Shown: positions 22,259-34,074 of the stretch, one piece after another | Layout: every line of letters begins with the position of its first letter | How positions within the stretch are numbered: the first letter of the stretch is position 1 | Source of the DNA: Gnetum montanum | Lineage: Eukaryota > Streptophyta > Gnetopsida > Gnetales > Gnetaceae | Assembly (NCBI GenBank): GCA_015680685.1 | Contig: MNCI01002657.1 | Location: 437,878-501,877 of the forward strand | Direction: 5' to 3' | DNA length: 64,000 nucleotides | Translations under genes and position numbers: made by a program | Notes under the pieces: model-generated | The model's input: only the letters and a program-made list of their open reading frames with translations | Told to the model about the DNA's origin: nothing | The model's database searches: none

Positions 22259-23701
22259 AGTATGCTATGACCATACTGTTTGTGCCTCATGTGCTAAAAT
22301 CTAGTGAGCTGGTATATTTGTTGCAAAGAAAACTACTAATCATTAGTAAATGCAAAGTGGATCTTGTGCTCCAGGACTACATATTCCCTACTCTTGCAAG
22401 TAGGGTCAAGTGTAGGGACAACTTTGGGGATAGTTAGGGGATGCAAAACAAGGCAAAGTTGCTGATTTCTCTTGTTGGAGAGGTGTCGGGACAAGAATAA
22501 CTATTGCTAACTAGTTTTGTAGCTAACTAAAGATGTCTTGCGATTGCTACGTGAGTGTTACGCTATTTACGCTCTCTAGCATATGTAGCGTAAATACCTA
22601 CATGCTACACCATGCTACGCTGTGTAGCATAGCTATCGATCTTAAATGAAATCTTGCCTATAAGCCGAATATACTTGTCTGAGGCTTGGCTAGGCAAGCG
22701 ACTGCAACATTGTCTTTCATGCTGAAAGGTCTTGGGACCTGTTGAGTTCATCTTTGGGACACTTTGGTGTTTTGCATCATTGCTACACTGTGCTACACTA
22801 TGTAGCATAGTGCAGCATAGCAGCCAATATGACATACATCCTTGCCTAGTTCTGCTTTGCTTTGTTAAGAAACCATGCTTGGAGCTTGAGGGCAAAGTGG
22901 GACAACTAGTCTTGGAGGTCGGAATATGGCCAAGTGCAATCTTCTTGCTGAAACCACTTGGCAGAGGGCCTTCATGTGTTCTGTCCTTGCTATGCTGTGC
23001 TACACTACTTAGCGTAGCACAGCGTAACACCTAGCTTGGCTAGGATTTTGACTTAATCTTACAAAAATTTTATCATGGGATGTTATTCATGTCCTAGCAT
23101 GTCAATGAAGCAAACCTGTTTGTCGGTTGAAACCTAGGCAAATGTGCCTATTCCATCAGAGCCATTTGAGTGGGAGCATTGTAAGAGTGTATCCCTGCTA
23201 CACTATGCTATGTTGTGTAGCATAGCATTGCGTAGCACTTGAGTGAAGAGGACCTCTGATGAAATTTTCTAGATTTTTTCTATGTCACTTTGCTCGTGCA
23301 TCAAGGATGAAGTGGGGCAGGATCTCTAGAGGGCTGAGTCATTGTCAATGTGCATCTCTGGTACCTGTTCAATCTTCTTGAGGCCTGATACACTATGTAG
23401 TGTAGTAGGTTTCTTCTGTTAGAAAACTTGTCGAACTATTTAGCTCATCCTGAACACTTTTGGAAGCTCCTAACATGGTCTCTAGGTAGACTGTTAGCTA
23501 GGTTGAGTACCAAGATGGGCAGGTTGGAGAGTTCAATAGGCCTATCAGCCAGGGTGATAGAAAACTTGTCAAATTGTATGGTCTACTTTTAGTGCCTACA
23601 TTGTCTGGATGGTCCATCATGATGCTCCACTTGTGGAAATCCTTGCCAAAATTTCAAGACTTTGCTAAAGCATTAGGGTCCTAAAATTTTATGGTGTGTC
23701 A
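22259..23701 (-). repeat. 5' LTR of B, truncated
   Basis: On the minus strand it starts TGACACACCATAAAATTTTA at 23701 and aligns with 4200-2760 of the left LTR. The remaining LTR end (the equivalent of about 740 bp, with TATA box and R/U5) and the primer-binding site are deleted. The palindrome series is retained. Confidence 0.85.
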
Positions 23702-23706
23702 CCATC
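23702..23706. repeat. Target site duplication of B, right copy (CCATC)
   Basis: Identical to 2016-2020. The protease reading of C continues directly from here. Confidence 0.9.
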
Positions 23707-23949
23707 CACCAAGAAATTTAGCTACCATATGAGAAAGGTGAAATAATCATTCATGATTACAACACGGTTCCTATAGTAGTGAACAATGTTGACATAGAAC
23801 AAGGGTCTCAAGTGGAGTTTCAAGAGGAAACTCCTATTGGTATCTATAAAGTTGAGAAGCTCAATAGAGTAGAAAATGCCAAGACCAACAATGATGAACC
23901 TGTGGATGCACTATGGGGAGAGCTTCCCTTCAACATCATTAGCAAATGA
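23702..23949 (+). pseudogene. pol: Protease domain of element C, second part
   Basis: Continues the reading broken at 2020: a PIHQEIHLPYEGGEIVIHG-like segment (here ERGEIIIHD), an acidic linker, and LWGELPFNIIS, matching PWAELPFNVIS near the end of N's protease. It ends with TGA at 23947-23949. Confidence 0.75.
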
Positions 23950-24329
23950 GATGGGGAATACATGCTTGTGAAAAATAGACTATATACACACTCTAATCTC
24001 TCATAATTAGGAAACATTTGCACAAATGATGTGTACCCATATTTTCTTACCCTATGCATCTATAATTATGTGATTGTCTCTAATTATAGCCTTTTAGCCT
24101 AGTTCACACGTTACCCTTATGAAACATTTTTTAACTTTATGTTAAATTTTAATTTGCATGTCGTCTAAATTTTACACTTGTTTGCATTTTTACTTTTAAG
24201 GTCTTTTCATCTTCCTTTTTAGAATATTAAATACAAAAACATCATAAGAAGTATAAAACTAGAAAAATCCATAAAAAAGTTTTAAAATATAAAATTGATA
24301 AAAAAATTTTTCCTTTGCAAATCCTATTG

Positions 24330-24485
24330 TCCTTCATGGCCTTAAATTGGCAAATTGTATGGCCTACCATGGCCTTAAACTAGCAAATTGTATGGGCCAC
24401 CATGTTCTTAAATTGAAAAATTGTATGGCTTGCCATGGTCTAAAACTGACAAACATTTATAGCCTACTTACAACCTAGTTTACAT
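24330..24485 (+). repeat. Motif block 1 of C
   Basis: Copies of CATGGCCTTAAACTAGCAAA and TTGTATGGCCTACC, three to four in number, between C's protease and its antisense gene. The stretch 23950-24330 holds nothing else that I can recognise. Confidence 0.75.
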
Positions 24486-24732
24486 ATAACACATGACACA
24501 TTTAAAACATTGAATATTATGAAACCATAAATAAAATTAAATAGATTTAAAGACAATAATTGAAATATCATAACACATAACCACAATCACAAGAGTTTAA
24601 ATAGTTTTTAGAACAATAAGCCATCAATCAATAGCCAAAATGCTAATGCTAGTCTCAACATCATAATGTCAACATTATAGATCAATAACAATAGACATAA
24701 CTAAGAGCATGATCAAAATAGATGCATCTAAG

Positions 24733-27700
24733 ATGCAACTAGAGGAGGAGGAGGAGTGTCTCTAATGTGATAACTGCTAGGGCTACTAGCCTCATTTGTG
24801 ATCTACAATAACAAATATAAACATAAATATGTAACAAAAAGATTAAACTAAGTAGCCAACAACAAGTAATAAGCTAAATTAAACTAGACTGAAATAAATT
24901 AAAATAAAACTAAAATAAGAAAACCTGAGAGAGTAAGTAGCATTTTCCATGGAAAAATTTTAAAGATGAACCTCCAAATGATGGAGGACCTGATCTTTGA
25001 TCATGTTAGCCTAGTCCACATCCCAAATATTAACACTAGTGAGGATGTTAGTGTCATTGATGTCACTCCTTGTAGGAAGCTCATGTAGGAATATGGTAGT
25101 AGTTATGTCCCTTGAAGTAGTGGTGATATGATGAGCAGGGAAGTCAACTATAACCAAGCTATCTACAAACAACTTGTAGGTGTCCTCTACATGGATCCAT
25201 TTTCTAAATAACTCCAACCGGCACCATATAGTAGACTCATCTTGCAACCATTTAAGATAGGCATATCCCTCAACTTTGTACTTTCTCTTATGATCCTTTT
25301 GTGCTCGGTCCCACTCAAGGAGCCAAGCACAATAATATTTTATTCATTGGCCTTGTAAGACAATAGGTGCATTTGAATTTTTTTCTCTATGACCTCTTTG
25401 GCAAGGGAATCCTTGTGATGAATAACATTTCAATATTATTCCCAAGTTATGTCCTTGGTATGCAAGAAGTTCCTATTGGCTACTTGAGCTTTCACAAACT
25501 CCTTATGATCTATAAGATCCTTCACCTCCTTGACTAGGCTTTTATTGTCCCTCTTTGATTACACAACTTATTCCCACAAGAACTCATTAGAGCATCTACA
25601 TTCCCATAAAGCTTTTGCATATGAAAGTGCACATGAAGTGGCACTCTTGTACAACTTACATGGAACATTCTCCACATTAGGAGGTACAATAGGTAATGCA
25701 TCAATCTCCACAGCCTAGTTAGGAGTGCATCTCAGCTTAGGTAATGTAAATGACACAACAAAATTTGACACATAAAACTCATTAACAATTTAAAACAAAA
25801 CATAAAAAAAGCTAGATAACCATAGAAATCATGTGAAAATTGAAGACATGTAAACAAAAAAAGGAAAATGGGTTATAAATCTTACCATATTTGGAAGCTA
25901 TCTATTGCAACTGGCCAATTATGTCTTTAGCAATGCCCTGCATAAACTTAATCTTATGAGGGGTGCTGTCCATGGTTTCATGTGGAATGTAGAGGTGGAA
26001 TTAGCCACTTGAAGCTTTGGAACTATAACAAGCATAATAAACAATCAATAGTTGTGACCAAGATCAATCATGAAACTAAAAAAAATAATATATATGACAT
26101 ATGAAACTAAAAATCATAAGTACCTAAGAGGCCCTCTGGTGTGATGATAGGAGGTTTACCTAGTTGTGAATCCCCAAACATGGCATCAAAGTTATCCTAT
26201 GGAGAATTGGATAGACCCTCATCCTCATGATGTTGTAATGCTCCCTCCTATTGACACCTTCGTTCTACCTCAGCTACTACTACTGCTACTATGGCTACCT
26301 ATTCTTGTTACCTGCCTATAGGAATAACAATAAAAAAATATAGAACAACTTAACATACTTTGCCTAAGACAAAATCATAACTTAACTACATTACTTAAAA
26401 AATAATTTCAAAACAAATGAATAGAAAATAATAAAATAAATAGAATTTACCTTTAATCCTATGATGCACCCAGTTAAGTTTAATGATTAATCTTCTTTTC
26501 AAAGTATCCTCAATGACTAGTGCTATCTCATCAACTATAGGCTTCTTTAGTTTTGCTCTAGTTGAATCCTTAGCTTTGGTAGACAACTCCTTAGCCTTTT
26601 CCATGTTTTCATGCTCAACATGGGGCACTCTCCCCATGTTATTAGGGGATTCAAAATGGTTATCACCAATTTCCTTGGTGGTGATAGATAGTGATTCATC
26701 CACATCCTTTGGTGGATCCTAAGCCTACGTGGTTAGAATAAGATGTCTTATCTAAACCTTAGCAAGTTGGGATGGATCTTGAATCACTCATCACTCATTC
26801 TTCCTCACCAAAAGGAACTCCATAAATCCCCATAGGTATGCTAAGTAAAATGTGAAATGCATATGACACTTTGTCTTGAGATTATCCCAAAACTTTGGTA
26901 TTTTCCCATGAAGCCTAGAAACCAAATGAGTAGTCTAGTTAAATTGGGTGTTCTTAGTAAGTACCTTCTTCATGGTCCATGTCTATTTAACATCCATTAT
27001 ATTTCCCTATGATAAAAACTTAGGAAATTCTTAAGATCAAATAGGGATAAATCTCTCTAGCCTTTAGAACTTGGAACTTTCTTAGAGAGAACCACCTATG
27101 ACCACGGTGAGTTTTTAGCCACTCTTTCACTTCCTCTTAGTGGTCCACCCTCATTTCTTGCTTTGGTGACAATCATCATGCCCTCATTAGGGACATCAAA
27201 GAGGTCACTAAAGGGGGACTCATTAATAGCCAAAATAATAGACACACTATGAACATAGGTAACAAACCTCTTAACTCCTTTGCTAAAAAAGTTGATGATG
27301 TTCACCATCTCTGTAGTGGAGATGAATGGGATTGGGACCATGAAGAGATCTAGCAAGCTTGTATGAACAATCCTTGCTTGAATGGCCTTAGATGCCTAAT
27401 CAACCAACTAGTGCTATACAAATTCCACATCACCAAACTTGAGGATTAATGTTTCTTTGGTGTATCCTGAAGTGATTATTGCAACATCAGATGATGACAC
27501 AACTCCTATAACATAATAAAAAAAAATAGTCCATTAGCCTTGACATAGGTGCATCATGTTAAATAAAATATAACAAATATAACCAAATTCAAAAAAAACT
27601 AGTGTATCCATTTAAATAACCAAAGCCTAAATAACTAAATGACCACATAACTAGAAAAATGTTGGCATGAAGGTAACCAAAATAAATAAGAAAAATACTT

Positions 27701-28520
27701 ACTTTGCCTAGGTGATGAAGGCTAGGGATGCTAGGAGATGGGTTTGGGTCTGCATCACGAGGCAAGTTGTCCCACCAACTATGTATCTTTGGTAGGCCTT
27801 AGGATGACATTTGACATGATTGTCAAAATCATCCTTCAATTGCTCCATCACTGCAAGCCTCAGTATTGGGCTTTTGGTAAACATCCCCAATGCTATTTTT
27901 GGCCTAAGGGTAAATTATTTTTATCCTTGAACAATCCTTGATCATTTACCCTATACCTGTAGGTGTTTGAAATGATGAAAATTATTATAACTTAATTACA
28001 AGACAAAAGACAAATAATAATAAACTAAAAATAAATTTTAATAATTAATTGTACTCTTCTATATGGTAGATGATGTCAAGAGGATTCTTAAACAATGTGT
28101 GCATGTGGTGGCCAACCATCTAAGTGTTGTTGATGTTGAATTGATTGAATTTGAGTACCTTCCAAATTTTGGATAATTTTTGAGTGCCCATAGTGTTCAT
28201 GTCATCATGTATTTCACCCTCTACATGGGTCTTAGGATCATCAACTAGGAACTTGATGATAACACTAGAAGAGCGAGGAAAGATGGTTTCCACAATAACA
28301 ACTGCTAGATGTGATGCTAAGTGTGACCAAATCATCAATACTAAATTTCTACAACAAGTAGCATAGGAAATATTTTTACCCTATCCTAAAGCATAGAGAG
28401 TAGTGTTCTAACTTCATATTAGAAGGCAGAGTGTTGGGCCCTGGCATGTGAATACAACATAGGAGCCCCACTAGCTTAATTACTATCAGGATAGGCTTCA
28501 AGAAGGCCTTGCACCATCCA
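24733..28520 (-). pseudogene. Antisense gene (aORF) of C
   Basis: Reading leftward: an exon with PILIVIKLVGLLCC and MIWSHLASHLAVVIVETIFPRSS (28520-28060); a fragment at 27708-27890; FVTYVHSVSIILAINESPFSDLFDVP (27096-27356, split: FVTYVHSVSIILAINESPFS then DLFDVP), which matches the INDQLFADPFDVP block of B; a Lys-rich segment at 26395-26703; LWECRCSNEFLWE near 25580; and a tail near 24733. Introns between these are AT-rich. Frames are broken in many places and this is the most decayed copy. Its first exon and promoter would lie near or beyond the O insertion. Confidence 0.6.
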
Positions 28521-29002
28521 AAAAATAACCATCACAAACTTGTGTAAACCAAAATTAAAACTTCACAATTCTTAAATAACAAGAATCTTATAATTATCAT
28601 GTCAATGTTTTCACATGAGCATAACAACAAAATTCATAATTTTCATACTTTACAACCAAATAACAGTTCAATCAAAGAAAAGAAAAATTAGAAAAAAAAA
28701 TACCAAATGGCTTATTAGCATTGATGGCTACCTCATGATGAAAATAAACATAAAATATTTGGTATAAATTTTGTATAAATCATGAGCACTAGTATGTACT
28801 CAAGATCCAACATCAACAACAAATTCCAACTTGAGATTGATAGAGTTCCAACTAGAAATCCTAGTTTGCATTGAAAATAGATGTAGTAAAAACTCTAGGA
28901 AGACTAGCCAAAGATTTTGAGAAAATTCTAATAATTATCTACATAGACTAGCCAAAAAATTTAGAAATCAACATACACTTGGTAAATAACCATTAGAAGT
29001 CT
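28521..29002. other. AT-rich remnant of C
   Basis: No ORF or repeat that I can support. By position this should be intron 1 of C's antisense gene, cut by the O LTR. Confidence 0.5.
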
Positions 29003-29280
29003 TGAAACACCCCAAAAAAATGCGAGGTCATTCTTGCATCAACAGGCATGGCAATCCGCAGAGCACTATGAAAGTTCTTCAGAAGAAGAACGTTATGAGT
29101 TTAGACCGACCAGTTTGGAAAATTTTCTACTTTTGGCATGGATAAGCTCCACATCATCCTGCCTATCCACCAAAGTAGCCTTCCTAGCTGACAGCCTGTT
29201 TAGAAGTAGTGCACGGAGTCGGCAGTAGCATTCTGGATGCGCAAAAAATAGTTTGGCAAGTTTTCTAAGTTACGAAGCCT

Positions 29281-29735
29281 GCTACTCTACGCTATGTAGT
29301 GTAGCAAGCTTCAAAAGATGATGGTGAAACGAAGTGCTACGCTACACTATGCCACGTAGCGTAGCATGGCAATGACTTCACTACCCATTCCCCTCACCTG
29401 ATTTCAAGTTCTGCAATGATGTCCCTTTCTGTCAGGAAGTAGCAGACCATGTCTATTGCTACGCTACACTAAGCTACATGGCGCAACAAGGTGTAGCAAT
29501 CTTGCAAAAGAGACAAAAGGTAGTTCGAAAGGTGGAGTCAATGGAGTTTGCAAGAGTTGCATCCCAGGAGACAAGGTTTACAAATCGGAAAGCTTTCATG
29601 ACTAAGGCCAGTTGCTATGCTATGCTACGCTACGTAGCATAGCATAGTGTAACAAGCGTGTGACATATAGCAGAATGTGCGACAAAGTGCTACGCTACAC
29701 CAAGCATGCTACGTCATAAAGCATAGCAAGGCATG
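29281..29735. repeat. Palindromes of GCTACGCTAC/TAGCGTAG in the O LTR
   Basis: Five palindromic clusters near 29281-29308, 29335-29370, 29457-29500, 29611-29652 and 29690-29732. The fourth is perfect: a 15-bp inverted repeat CTATGCTATGCTACG at 29615-29629 and 29633-29647 with a 3-base loop. Confidence 0.85.
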
Positions 29736-29963
29736 CAGGTGGTTGTGCGACATCAATGCACTCCACCTAATCAGACCATTGGCACATATCTCATGATGCT
29801 GACGGTGCAATTACGGCATAGTAGGATTGTAGTTATCGTATATAGGTTTGCATCGCAATGGTCTTGTAGGTCCAATAGTCACAAATGGCATGAGTGGTAC
29901 TAACAAGACAATGAAGGCCTGAGGCACGTAGCATTCAAACCACCCCTTTCACACGCCCTTGAT

Positions 29964-29977
29964 CCTATAAATACCCC
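29964..29977 (+). promoter_or_regulatory. TATA box of the O LTR
   Basis: CCTATAAATACCCC, identical to the A0 version and matching those of B and D. Confidence 0.75.
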
Positions 29978-30709
29978 GACAAACAACATGCAAAAAAAAA
30001 GTCCGCAATTTTTAAACGTTGGTAATTTCAAAAGAGTTGGCATCCTTCTTGAAGAAAATAGCTCCCAAGGGATGGGAACTTTGGAATTCTGAAACAAATA
30101 CTTCTCCTCTCTCCAACATTGTAACATCAAAGTCATCTATTTAACACTGTAAACAATGAGTCTCTCTCACCTGGTGTGGGATCCCTTCTTCATTCTACCA
30201 CCTTGGTAGAACCCTACATTGTTTGTACCCAAGTCCATGTCCAAGCACATAGCTCATTTTGCTCGACACGCCTTGGTTACTCTCGGGATTTTTGCACTCT
30301 GTCATGCTATGCAACCGATTGTATCCACCCTGACCAAGCGAGTTTGTAGCTTCGGAGCGGTGCATGTTTCTAACTACACTTTACTTTATTTCTTGCTTGT
30401 TGTCTCATTTTGCATCATTTTCTATTTTATTCACCTTTAAGCATTACTTCGTATTACTGTCACATTTTTTACAGTTTCTCTCCTGCTTCATTTACTTTCA
30501 AGCATTATCTCACATTTCGCATTATTTACGTTGCAAAAGGCTATATTGACACCGATGTAAGTCCCTATCTGATTGAATAGACCATTCAGGGCACCTCGTA
30601 TCTACACACATCTAGCATGGCCCTCCCATGGATACGGGGTCGGAACTGTCATGCCCACCGAACCCCCGGTGTTTTCCAGCTGTCAACGTTTTCGATCGCT
30701 ATAGTTTTC

Positions 30710-30728
30710 TGGCGCTAGAAGGAGAGCC
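30710..30728 (+). other. Putative primer-binding site of O
   Basis: TGGCGCTAGAAGGAGAGCC, six bases after the LTR end; one base differs from the A0 version. Confidence 0.8.
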
Positions 30729-30835
30729 TTTTGGTGCCTTTTCCACATGTCACGGTAGTTCTGTGAGCCTTTTGCACCCTGATACATGTAAGCGTAAACA
30801 CGACACCCTCTTGCAGTTGTTTGTGCTTTGTGCGG

Positions 30836-31620
30836 TGTAGACCGGTCGCCTCGATGGCTCCTCAGGAGCCCTACAAAACATAAGACCTCTGATCGTCGGC
30901 TAACTAGCTTATTTTATGGTTGTCTTGCATGCATTCTGTACCTCATCTTATGTGGTACAGATCATTTACTTTGATGGTCCCTCTGGGATCCTATGAGATG
31001 CAAAGCTTGCTTGATCACTAGTTAGTTCACCCGTCTTACGGTTGTCTTGCATGTGTTTTGGACCCCACCTCGTGTGGAACAGACTGGTCGCTTCAATAGT
31101 TCCTTGGGGATCCTGCAAGATGCAAAGCCTTCTAGATTAGCTCACTTACCTTACGGTAGCCTCACAAGCCTTCTACACCCCGATATGCATTAGCGTAGAC
31201 TTGACACCATCTACAGTTGTTTACGCGTCATACAGTGTAGATCAGTCGCCTCGACGGTCCCTCCAGGACTCAGCTAGACATAAAGCCTTCTGACGGTGAG
31301 TTAACTTGCCTTCCCTTTTACAGTCGTCTTGCATGCGCTCTACATCCTAGCTCACATAGGCTTAAACGTGACATCCTTCTGTGGTTGTTTGTGCCTTGTG
31401 TGATGTAGGTTGGTTGCCTCGATAGTCCCTCTGAGATCCTACGAGACATAACATCTTCTTGATCGCTTGTCAACTAAACTTGCCTTACGGTAGTCTTGCA
31501 CGTGCTCTGTACCTCATCACGCACTAGCATAAATGTGACACCATTTGTGATTGTTTATGCTTTGTGTGGTACAGATCGGTCGCCTCAGCAGTTCCTCTAG
31601 AATTTGGCAAGACGTAAAGC
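30836..31620 (+). repeat. Tandem repeats in the O leader
   Basis: Six diverged units, each marked by GTGTAGACCGGTCGCCTCGA-like sequence, at about 30836, 30955, 31075, 31235, 31402 and 31568, so with steps of about 120 and then about 165 bp. No ORF. The leader of N is also tandemly repeated but with unrelated sequence. Confidence 0.75.
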
Positions 31621-31695
31621 CACCTTTTGTTGCTTTTTCAGCCCTTTTGTTCTTTTTGCACTTCTTGCATTTTTTGCATAATCACTTGCTTAGCA

Positions 31696-34074
31696 ATGGC
31701 TTTTTCCACCATTGCTATTAACACCTTCAACATGGAGGTACCCTTCATAGTTTAAGGCACCACTCGTGCTAAACAACTGCTAAACCCTACGATGGAAGCA
31801 CATCGATCTCTCAAAATCCAAAATAAGGGACCTGAGGGATTAGCCTACCAACATAAGCATTATAGTTTCCTTTACGCGAAGGTGTAGTTTCACTTATTGC
31901 AATGGGAAGAAATTCGTTCCTACCCCCGACGTTCCTTTACTTTTAACGTAAGTGTATCAAAGGCTACTAGACTAATTGATCTAGTTGGCTAGACTTAGGG
32001 AGCAACCGGACACCGCGTCCAACCAGGATGAAACCTTTCAAGATGGATAGGAGGAGCTCGATTCCCAATCTGACGAGGGCATAATCATTCTGGGCATTCA
32101 AGATGAAACCTATGCTTCAGTAGCCTACAATTGCAACTGCAATGGGTAGCCATGCGACATACTCAGCATATCATCACCCTTATTTCCCGGTTGCGCGCGT
32201 AGCAATTGTGCCACTTCAAACTATTTATCAGCACATCCCTACGGTGTGCAACATGCCTATCATGACTACCCTACCGCATGTCTATACTGTACCTACTTCG
32301 CAACCGCACATAACTTCTATGCCAATTCCTACGTACGCATCTATTCCAATCACTATGGCAGGCCTAGGCTCATCCATGTGGTGGACCCCATTCACCTCTT
32401 CATCTGTTCTACAACCGTCGCAGATGTCTCACTACATTCACCCTCAGACCTACCCAACCCTGCAAATGGTACATCCTGGCACGGGGCCATGGTCTGTCCC
32501 ACCGGTAACCCAAATGGTCTATCTAGCGACTCAACTTGCTATTACCGCTCTGAAAATACCACCCACTAGGTGGTGGATAACGCAAGCAGCACCTTTAGCG
32601 GGGATGGCCCCAACAGAACCGCCGATGGGTCAACCCACCATCGCCACCATGCCGCATGTGGAAGTTGCCTCTATAGTTCCTCAACCATCTACAACGTCAC
32701 TAGGTTTGGACCAAGCATTTCAGCTCATCCAGATCCTAACTGAGGAAATAAAATGCCTCAAAGCTATTGGGTCTGACACGGTACAAGTCATGGACTTTTA
32801 TCACGATGACCCCATCAACCTTGCAATCCCTGCTTTGATATTACCACCTAGGATGTCTCTCCCACACTTCAGGAAGTAGGATGGGGAGGGAGATCCCAAT
32901 ACACATCTCATCACTTTTTGGTCAGTCTTTGCTATTGCAACAATGGCCACATACGATCATTCACGTCATCGCCATGTCCCTAGCTGGGAAAGCCCTAGAT
33001 TGGTACCACACGTTGCCACGTTCATCTATTTCAACTTTGGAAGAAATCTTAACCCCGTTTGTGACATGCTTCAAGTAAAACTTGAAGCCAGAAACCACGC
33101 TAGATCAGCTGATGGGCGTGAAACAAGACCCACTAGAACTAGTCTAAAAATTCATTCAACGTTGGAGCATGACCCTTAACGAAATCTGTGAGCCCATTGC
33201 AGAGGCTCACTTGTTAGCCATCTTCAAGGGTGCAGTGAACGACTTCATCAAGTCCAAACTGTATTATCTCGCTCCATGCTCTCTTAGCCAAGCTTTTGCT
33301 CAGACTAAAAGCATACAAGACATGACCGAGGCAAGAAAAGTCCCAGCCTACATCGGTTACAAGAACAACTTTGCAAAAAAGGACAAGGGTAAGGCCCCAA
33401 CAACCACAATGGCCACTGTGGCAACCAAGGCTAATCCCAAACCTAACAACAGTGGAAGCAAGAATAAAAAGAAGCTGGCCATACCTACGGCTAACTCTGC
33501 GCCCAAACTGGGCCAAACACCACAACCCACTGCACCTACACCCAAGACATCTACATATACTAAACCCAACTTCAAATGCACAGATCATTCAAAATACACC
33601 CCACTACCTCTCAAACCTTAAGAACTCCTATAGCAACTGTTGGCAGTGGGATACATCCAACACAAGTAGATGTCGGAGGAAGAAAACATGAGACATTAAC
33701 ACTACTACGAGTTTCTTAGGAATCCCTCTTTGGCCCTGCTCAATGAGCCTCCAGTTCATAGGGGTTTCAGGCTAGATAGGTTTTGTGACTACCACCAACT
33801 ATGTGGTCACACCATGGATTATTGTATGTCGTTGTAGGATGACATCCAAAGATTAATTAACTTGGGAAAGCTGGTGCTGAATGAAAGCAACCCAGTACAC
33901 CCTGAAAATCAATCTATGTATGTCTACATAGATACCCTCAACGCCAATAATGCTGATTACGTAATCAATGCCATCAGTATTGACAATGATCCCAGGCCAT
34001 CCTTACAGCTGTTTGTGATTCATGTGCCTCAGCGTAGTGCACCAATACCACCAATGGTCGGTCCAAGCTTGTAG
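31696..34074 (+). pseudogene. gag: gag of O
   Basis: Starts MAFSTIAINTFN at the position of MNIANTNLS in N. A Pro/Thr/Tyr-rich region (32142-32700) is followed by the capsid-like region with DFYHDDPINLAIPALILP, MTLNEICEPIAEAHLLAIFK and KSKLYYLAPCSLSQAF, a Lys/Pro-rich linker, and an RGFRLDRFCDYHQLCGHTMD-type knuckle (CxYHx4GHxxxxC) near 33760-33830. It then continues to about 34074. Several stops and frameshifts break it, notably at 32879 and around 33080-33170. It would form the capsid and bind the RNA genome. Confidence 0.85.

Larger units (their letters stand above)
2021..23701 (-). mobile_element. Element B: minus-strand Tat-like retrotransposon with element D nested inside
   Basis: LTRs at 2021-4200 and 22259-23701 are clearly homologous direct repeats flanked by the duplication CCATC. 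From its 5' side B now holds a truncated LTR, the nested element D, its antisense gene (plus strand, 7492-12091), motif block 2, an integrase remnant, motif block 3, a 3' UTR and the 3' LTR. gag, protease, RT and both RNase H domains are gone. The aORF at 12091 directly meets D's LTR, and D's aORF directly meets B's LTR at 22258. I infer that D inserted near aORF exon 7 of B and one deletion then removed B's LTR tail, gag-protease, D's 5' LTR and D's gag-protease. Confidence 0.75.
1600..29002 (+). mobile_element. Element C: oldest layer, plus-strand Tat-like retrotransposon, interrupted
   Basis: Only the middle of the element is in the window: protease at 1605-2020, its continuation at 23702-23949, motif block 1 near 24330-24485 and the antisense gene at 24733-28520. 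A0 cuts it on the left, B (2021-23701) sits inside it, and the O LTR cuts it on the right at 29003. Its LTRs, gag and RT are not in the window. The protein reads continuously across the B insertion when compared with the protease of N. Confidence 0.75.
29003..30703 (+). repeat. 5' LTR of O
   Basis: About 1.7 kb, from TGAAACACCCCAAAA to CGATCGCTATA. The same end sequence closes B's LTR at 2021. A TATA box lies at 29964. A segment near 30560-30600 is related to the reverse complement of GGTGCCCTGAATGGTCT in A0 and B. Confidence 0.85.

Noticed and set aside
32142-32879. Pro/Tyr/Thr-rich ORF as a host structural protein gene
   Set aside because: It is in frame with and directly before the capsid-like region of gag in O, and N has the same layout.
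33214-33588. 124-codon minus-strand ORF over gag of O
   Set aside because: Shadow of the sense gag frame, which has the family motifs; the codon pattern gives only low-complexity hydrophobic protein.
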